Source of the DNA: Mycobacteriaceae bacterium
Lineage (GTDB): Bacteria; Actinomycetota; Actinomycetes; Mycobacteriales; Mycobacteriaceae
NCBI GenBank assembly: GCA_029977845.1
Contig: JAPOKC010000010.1
Span: 1-64,000 of the forward strand
Length of the DNA: 64,000 nt
Reading direction: 5' to 3'
Position 1 is the stretch's first letter. Each line of letters begins with the position of its first letter. Shown here in pieces: positions 60,155 to 64,000 of the stretch. The notes under the pieces are model-generated. The model was not told the origin of the DNA and did no database searches. It saw only the letters and a list, made by a program, of their open reading frames with translations. The position numbers were made by a program, and so were the translations under genes.

Positions 60155-60451
60155 ATGTCCAGAGCCAGCGAACTCGCCGAGTTGCATCACCTGATCGGCG
60201 GCATGCGCAGTTGCGTGGCAGCACTTCAGGCGCACTACGGAAACGGTCCGGCCATGCGGCGGGTGATCCTCGACACCGAACGCATCCTCGCCGACCTCGA
60301 ACTGCTGGATATGGACGCCCGCGAGCTAGAGATCGCCCCGCACGAGGTGGCGGCCTCGATCGAGAAGATCCCCGTCCCCGACACCCCGTATGACCGGGAG
60401 TTCTGGCGCGACGTCGACGACGAGGGCGTCGGCGGCAGTTTCAAGGACTGA
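60155..60451 (+). CDS. Conserved mycobacterial protein of unknown function (Rv0250c orthologue)
   Basis: ATG 60155 (MSRASELAELHHLIGGMRSC) after GGGAGG gives 98 residues (Rv0250c about 97). It is fully soluble and helical. LHHLIGGMRSCVAALQAHYGNGPAMRRVILDTERILADLELLDMD forms a helical hairpin, and the C-terminus IPVPDTPYDREFWRDVDDEGVGG is acidic. It is constantly found beside the Sdh1 operon, which suggests a role with it, but no function is known. Confidence 0.8.
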   Translation: MSRASELAELHHLIGGMRSCVAALQAHYGNGPAMRRVILDTERILADLELLDMDARELEIAPHEVAASIEKIPVPDTPYDREFWRDVDDEGVGGSFKD

Positions 60452-60580
60452 GTCACCGCAAACGCCAGGGCCCTTTCGGGGCGCGATGTGGCGCTGATTA
60501 CAGAGCGTCGACCCCCTTTGATTCCGCCACAATGACCTGGGTAACCTTCATTTTCAGATCAGTGTGAAGGGGACCATTTC

Positions 60581-61405
60581 ATGAGCGCACCCGCTGCGAA
60601 CCGGCGTACCGGAGTCTTCTCACCCGGCCGGGCCCAAATCCCACAGAAGACTCTGCGCACCGACAACTGGCTCAAGTCACCGATCGTGACCGACCTCGGC
60701 TTCGCCGCATTCCTCATCTACGCAACGGTCCGGGCGTTCCAGCGGGACCACTTCTTCGTGGAGAAGTACCACTACCTGACGCCCTTCTACTCGCCCTGTC
60801 TGTCGGTCAACTGCGGCAAGGCCAGCGAGTTCTGGCCGCAGATCCTGCCCGCCAACGGGTTGTTCTCACTGCTCCCCTACGCACTGCTGTCGCTGCCGTT
60901 CCTGCTGCTGTTCCGGCTCACCTGCTACTACTACCGTGGCGCCTACTACCGCTCGGTCTGGCAGTCGCCGACCGCCTGCGCGGTGGCCGAACCGCACGCC
61001 ACCTACACCGGCGAGACACGTTTCCCGCTCATCCTGCAGAACCTGCACCGCTACTTCTTCTACATCGCCGCACTGATCTCGGTGATCAACACCTGGGACG
61101 CCATCGCGGCCATGCGCTCCGGTGAGGGATTCGGGTTCGGCCTCGGCAACGTCATCCTCTGGGTCAACGTGATCCTGCTGTGGACCTACACGGTCTCCTG
61201 CCACTCCTGCCGGCACGTGATGGGCGGGCGGCTCAAGCACTTCTCCAAGCACCCGGTGCGCTACAAGTTGTGGACCGAGATCAGCAAGCTCAACGTCCAC
61301 CACAAGAAGTTCGCCTGGATCACCCTGGGCACGCTGATGTTCACCGACTTCTACATCATGCTGGTGGCCAGCGGAGTGATCTCCGACCTCAGATTCATCG
61401 GTTAA
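60581..61405 (+). CDS. sdhC: Succinate dehydrogenase (Sdh1) membrane anchor subunit
   Basis: 274 residues, about the length of Rv0249c, with five or six membrane helices. His residues likely to bind haem b lie in NLHRYFFYIAAL, YTVSCHSCRHVMGG and LNVHHKKFAW. It anchors the flavoprotein and Fe-S subunits and passes electrons to menaquinone. The gene starts 130 bases after Rv0250c-like; that gap should hold the sdh promoter, but I see no convincing element beyond GGGGACC ahead of the ATG. The sdhA gene begins 27 bases later. Confidence 0.9.
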   Translation: MSAPAANRRTGVFSPGRAQIPQKTLRTDNWLKSPIVTDLGFAAFLIYATVRAFQRDHFFVEKYHYLTPFYSPCLSVNCGKASEFWPQILPANGLFSLLPYALLSLPFLLLFRLTCYYYRGAYYRSVWQSPTACAVAEPHATYTGETRFPLILQNLHRYFFYIAALISVINTWDAIAAMRSGEGFGFGLGNVILWVNVILLWTYTVSCHSCRHVMGGRLKHFSKHPVRYKLWTEISKLNVHHKKFAWITLGTLMFTDFYIMLVASGVISDLRFIG

Positions 61406-61432
61406 CCGCCCAACATTCAAGTGAGGACATAA

Positions 61433-63364
61433 ATGGTTGACGTCGAGCGGCATCAATACGACGTGGTCGTGATCGGCGCCGGTGGCTCGGGTCTGCGCGC
61501 GGTGATTGAGGCACGCGAGGCCGGTCTGCGGGTGGCGGTCGTGACCAAGTCACTATTCGGCAAGGCACACACGGTGATGGCCGAGGGCGGCTGCGCCGCG
61601 GCGATGGGCAACGCCAATCCCAAGGACAACTGGAAGGTCCACTTCGCCGACACCATGCGCGGCGGCAAGTTCCTCAACAACTGGCGGATGGCCGAACTGC
61701 ACGCCCAGGAGGCCCCGGCCCGGGTATGGGAGTTGGAGACCTACGGCGCACTGTTCGACCGGACCAAGGACGGACGGATCAGCCAGCGCAACTTCGGCGG
61801 ACACACCTACCCGCGGCTGGCCCACGTCGGCGACCGCACCGGCCTGGAGATCATCCGCACCCTGCAGCAGAAGATCGTCTCGCTGCAGCAGGAGGACAAG
61901 GCCGAGTTCGGTGACTACGAGGCGCGGATCAAGATCTTCCACGAGTGCGCGATCACCGAGCTCATCAAAGACGGCGACCGGATCGCCGGTGCGTTCGGCT
62001 ACTGGCGCGAGACCGGCAAGTTCATCCTGTTCGAGGCGCCGGCGATCGTGCTGGCCACCGGCGGTATCGGCAAGTCCTTCAAGGTGTCGTCGAACTCCTG
62101 GGAGTACACCGGCGACGGTCACGCCCTGGCGATGCGGGCGGGCGCCGGCCTGATCAACATGGAGTTCATCCAGTTCCACCCGACCGGCATGGTCTGGCCG
62201 CTGTCGGTCAAGGGCATCCTGGTCACCGAAGGTGTGCGCGGCGACGGTGGTGTCCTGAAGAACTCCGAGGGCAAACGCTTCATGTTCGACTACATCCCTT
62301 CGGTGTTCAAGGGTCAGTACGCCGAGACCGAAGCGGAAGCCGACCAGTGGCTCGCCGAACAGCAGGGATCAGGCGACGGCACTGCTCGCCGAACCCCTGA
62401 TCTGCTGCCCCGCGACGAGGTGGCGCGCGCCATCAACACCGAGGTCAAGGCGGGCCGCGGCACCCCGCACGGCGGTGTCTACCTCGACATCGCCTCGCGT
62501 ATGACGCCCGAGGAGATCAAGAAGCGCCTGCCGTCGATGTACCACCAGTTCCTGGAGCTGGCCGAGGTCGACATCACCAAGGACGAGATGGAGGTCGGAC
62601 CGACTTGCCACTACGTCATGGGCGGTATCGAGGTAGATCCCGACACCGGCGCCGCTGCCACCCCGGGCCTGTTCGCCGCGGGCGAGTGCTCCGGCGGTAT
62701 GCACGGCTCCAACCGTCTCGGCGGGAACTCACTGTCGGACCTGTTGGTGTTCGGCCGTCGTGCCGGGATGGGCGCCGCGAACTACGTGCGCGGGCTGTCG
62801 GCCCGTCCCCAGGTGTCGGAGGCCGCGGTCGACGAAGCGGCCGCGATCGCGCTGACCCCGTTCAACGGACCGCAGGGGCAGGCGAAGCCGGAGAACCCCT
62901 ACACCCTGCACGCCGAACTTCAGCAGACGATGAACGACCTGGTCGGCATCATCCGCACCGGCGAGGAGATGCAGGAAGCACTGAACCGGATCGAGGAGTA
63001 CAAGGTCCGCTTCCGCAATATCGAGTCCGACGGTAAGCGCGAGTTCAACCCCGGCTGGCACCTGGCCATGGATATGCGCAACATGCTGCTTGTCAGCGAG
63101 TGCATCGCCAAGTCCGCATTGACCCGCACCGAGAGCCGGGGTGGCCACACCCGTGACGACCACCCGAAGATGGACTCCGACTGGCGCCGGGCACTGGTGG
63201 TCTGCCGCACAGAGGGCAACGACCCGGTCATGCCAGAGGTCCGCGCGACCCGGGAGATCCAGCCGGCCATGCGGGAGGATCTGCTGGAGATCTTCGAGCT
63301 CGAGGAACTCGGCAAGTACTTCACTGACGAAGAGCTCGCGCAACATCCGGGACGGAAGGGCTGA
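61433..63364 (+). CDS. sdhA: Succinate dehydrogenase (Sdh1) flavoprotein subunit
   Basis: 643 residues. VVVIGAGGSGLRAVIEAREAG binds FAD, AHTVMAEGG holds the flavin-attachment His, and INMEFIQFHPTGMVWPLSVKG, VTEGVRGDGGVLKNSEGKRFM and CSGGMHGSNRLGGNSLSDLLVFG are the SdhA/FrdA signatures. It oxidises succinate to fumarate. The long form matches Rv0248c (Sdh1), the enzyme separate from the classical sdhCDAB. Confidence 0.95.
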   Translation: MVDVERHQYDVVVIGAGGSGLRAVIEAREAGLRVAVVTKSLFGKAHTVMAEGGCAAAMGNANPKDNWKVHFADTMRGGKFLNNWRMAELHAQEAPARVWELETYGALFDRTKDGRISQRNFGGHTYPRLAHVGDRTGLEIIRTLQQKIVSLQQEDKAEFGDYEARIKIFHECAITELIKDGDRIAGAFGYWRETGKFILFEAPAIVLATGGIGKSFKVSSNSWEYTGDGHALAMRAGAGLINMEFIQFHPTGMVWPLSVKGILVTEGVRGDGGVLKNSEGKRFMFDYIPSVFKGQYAETEAEADQWLAEQQGSGDGTARRTPDLLPRDEVARAINTEVKAGRGTPHGGVYLDIASRMTPEEIKKRLPSMYHQFLELAEVDITKDEMEVGPTCHYVMGGIEVDPDTGAAATPGLFAAGECSGGMHGSNRLGGNSLSDLLVFGRRAGMGAANYVRGLSARPQVSEAAVDEAAAIALTPFNGPQGQAKPENPYTLHAELQQTMNDLVGIIRTGEEMQEALNRIEEYKVRFRNIESDGKREFNPGWHLAMDMRNMLLVSECIAKSALTRTESRGGHTRDDHPKMDSDWRRALVVCRTEGNDPVMPEVRATREIQPAMREDLLEIFELEELGKYFTDEELAQHPGRKG

Positions 63365-63365
63365 G

Positions 63366-64000
63366 ATGAGCTACCAGGCGAAACTGCGGGTGTGGCGCGG
63401 CGACGACGACGGCGGCGAACTGCGCGACTACGAGGTCGGTGTCAACGAGGGCGAGGTCGTCCTCGACATCGTCCACCGGTTGCAGGCCGAGCAGACCCCG
63501 GACCTCGCGGTGCGCTGGAACTGCAAGGCCGGCAAGTGCGGATCGTGCTCGGCGGAGATCAACGGCCGCCCGCGGCTGATGTGCATGACCCGGATGTCGA
63601 CCTTCGATCCGGCCGAGACCGTCACCATCACCCCGCTGCGCACCTTCCCGGTGATCCGCGACCTGGTGACCGATGTCTCGTTCAACTACGAGAAGGCCCG
63701 CCAGATCCCGTCGTTCACACCGCCGAAGGATTTACAACCCGGTGAGTACCGGATGGCCCAGGAGGACGTCGAGCGCAGCCAAGAGTTCCGCAAGTGCATC
63801 GAATGCTTCCTGTGCAACAACGTCTGCCACACCATCCGCGACCACGAGGAGAACAAGAAGTCCTTCGCCGGTCCGCGCTACCTGATGCGCACCGCGGAGT
63901 TGGACATGCATCCGCTGGACACCCTGGATCGTCAGCACATGGCCCAGGAGGAGTTCGGTCTGGGCTTCTGCAACATCAACAAGTGCTGCACCGAGGTGTG
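63366..64000 (+). CDS. sdhB: Succinate dehydrogenase (Sdh1) Fe-S subunit, partial
   Basis: Not in the ORF track as a whole because it runs off the right edge. ATG 63366 is one base after the sdhA stop. 211 codons are visible of an expected 248. The plant-type 2Fe-2S motif CKAGKCGSCSAEINGRPRLMC is near residues 53-73, and CIECFLCNNVCHT near 139 starts the 4Fe-4S/3Fe-4S sites. The last visible part is GFCNINKCCTEV. It passes electrons from FAD to quinone. Confidence 0.95.
   Translation, partial: MSYQAKLRVWRGDDDGGELRDYEVGVNEGEVVLDIVHRLQAEQTPDLAVRWNCKAGKCGSCSAEINGRPRLMCMTRMSTFDPAETVTITPLRTFPVIRDLVTDVSFNYEKARQIPSFTPPKDLQPGEYRMAQEDVERSQEFRKCIECFLCNNVCHTIRDHEENKKSFAGPRYLMRTAELDMHPLDTLDRQHMAQEEFGLGFCNINKCCTEV

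Noticed and set aside
60452-60580. Terminator GCCC-TTTCG-GGGC upstream of the sdh operon
   Set aside because: A 4-base stem is too weak; it may be chance in GC-rich DNA.

Overview
The window is high-GC actinobacterial DNA from a mycobacterium, most likely an environmental, fast-growing Mycolicibacterium-type species. The evidence is gene order. From memory of the H37Rv map, orthologues of Rv0338c, Rv0337c, rmlA, Rv0333, Rv0332, dcd with tRNA-Gly, Rv0315, Rv0313, Rv0311, Rv0310c, Rv0309, fadE6, fadD2, fecB2, Rv0264c, Rv0263c, Rv0250c and Rv0249c-Rv0247c appear in strictly descending order, each on the opposite strand to H37Rv. The window is therefore a reverse-complemented, expanded version of H37Rv Rv0247-Rv0338, with blocks of accessory genes between the conserved ones. 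I saw no IS element, prophage, CRISPR array or rRNA, and no stretch above 300 bases without a gene.

Layout. 1-8.8 kb: secreted enzymes (a pectate-lyase-like protein cut by the left edge, a type I phosphodiesterase, a PF04185 phosphoesterase), an SDR, two lipoproteins (one chagasin-like) and an F420-type oxidoreductase. 8.8-13.6 kb: two membrane proteins with Thr-rich tails, one carrying half of an Hsp70-like ATPase fold, then the large Fe-S reductase. 13.6-20.8 kb: alanine-type aminotransferase, YibE/F protein, a leftward operon ending in rmlA, dcd and tRNA-Gly. 20.8-23.9 kb: epimerase and Met-rich DUF305 lipoprotein, divergent from a short iron importer (efeU plus cupredoxin lipoprotein) under an IdeR-like box. 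24-34 kb: metalloprotease-like secreted protein, DsbB with a DUF5993 miniprotein, GH16 glucanase, PE-PPE-domain hydrolase, the Rv0313-Rv0309 block and a helical protein pair resembling type VII secretion clients. 34-43 kb: MpaB-family/TetR pair, VOC protein, hydrolase - hydroxyacid dehydrogenase - MFS transporter operon, fadE6 and fadD2. 43-46 kb: SRPBCC, sulfatase and acyltransferase with overlapping ends. 46-54 kb: an aromatic-ring catabolic cluster (extradiol dioxygenase, FAH-family hydrolase, TetR, flavin hydroxylase, amidohydrolase/decarboxylase, GCDH-like dehydrogenase, aldehyde dehydrogenase). 54-64 kb: rhodanese, POT transporter, MOSC and LysE proteins joined by a tandem repeat, FecB2-like lipoprotein, queuosine-precursor-type transporter, PxpB/PxpC, and the Sdh1 succinate dehydrogenase operon running off the right edge.

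How the parts work together. The best-supported new observation is regulatory. A perfect palindrome, TGACGATTTCGTCA, lies before the dioxygenase operon and again before the flavin hydroxylase, at the same distance from a TTGAC element. A 12/14 copy lies before the intervening TetR gene. Other notable signals are an IdeR-like box that contains the apparent -10 element of a leaderless efeU, a CsoR/CstR-like palindrome before the rhodanese, two chained 9-codon mini-ORFs between the MOSC and LysE genes, and the absence of ESX-3 from its expected position. Several genes have TANNNT 6-8 bases before the start codon, which suggests leaderless transcripts. Functional calls rest on motif recognition; no database search was run.
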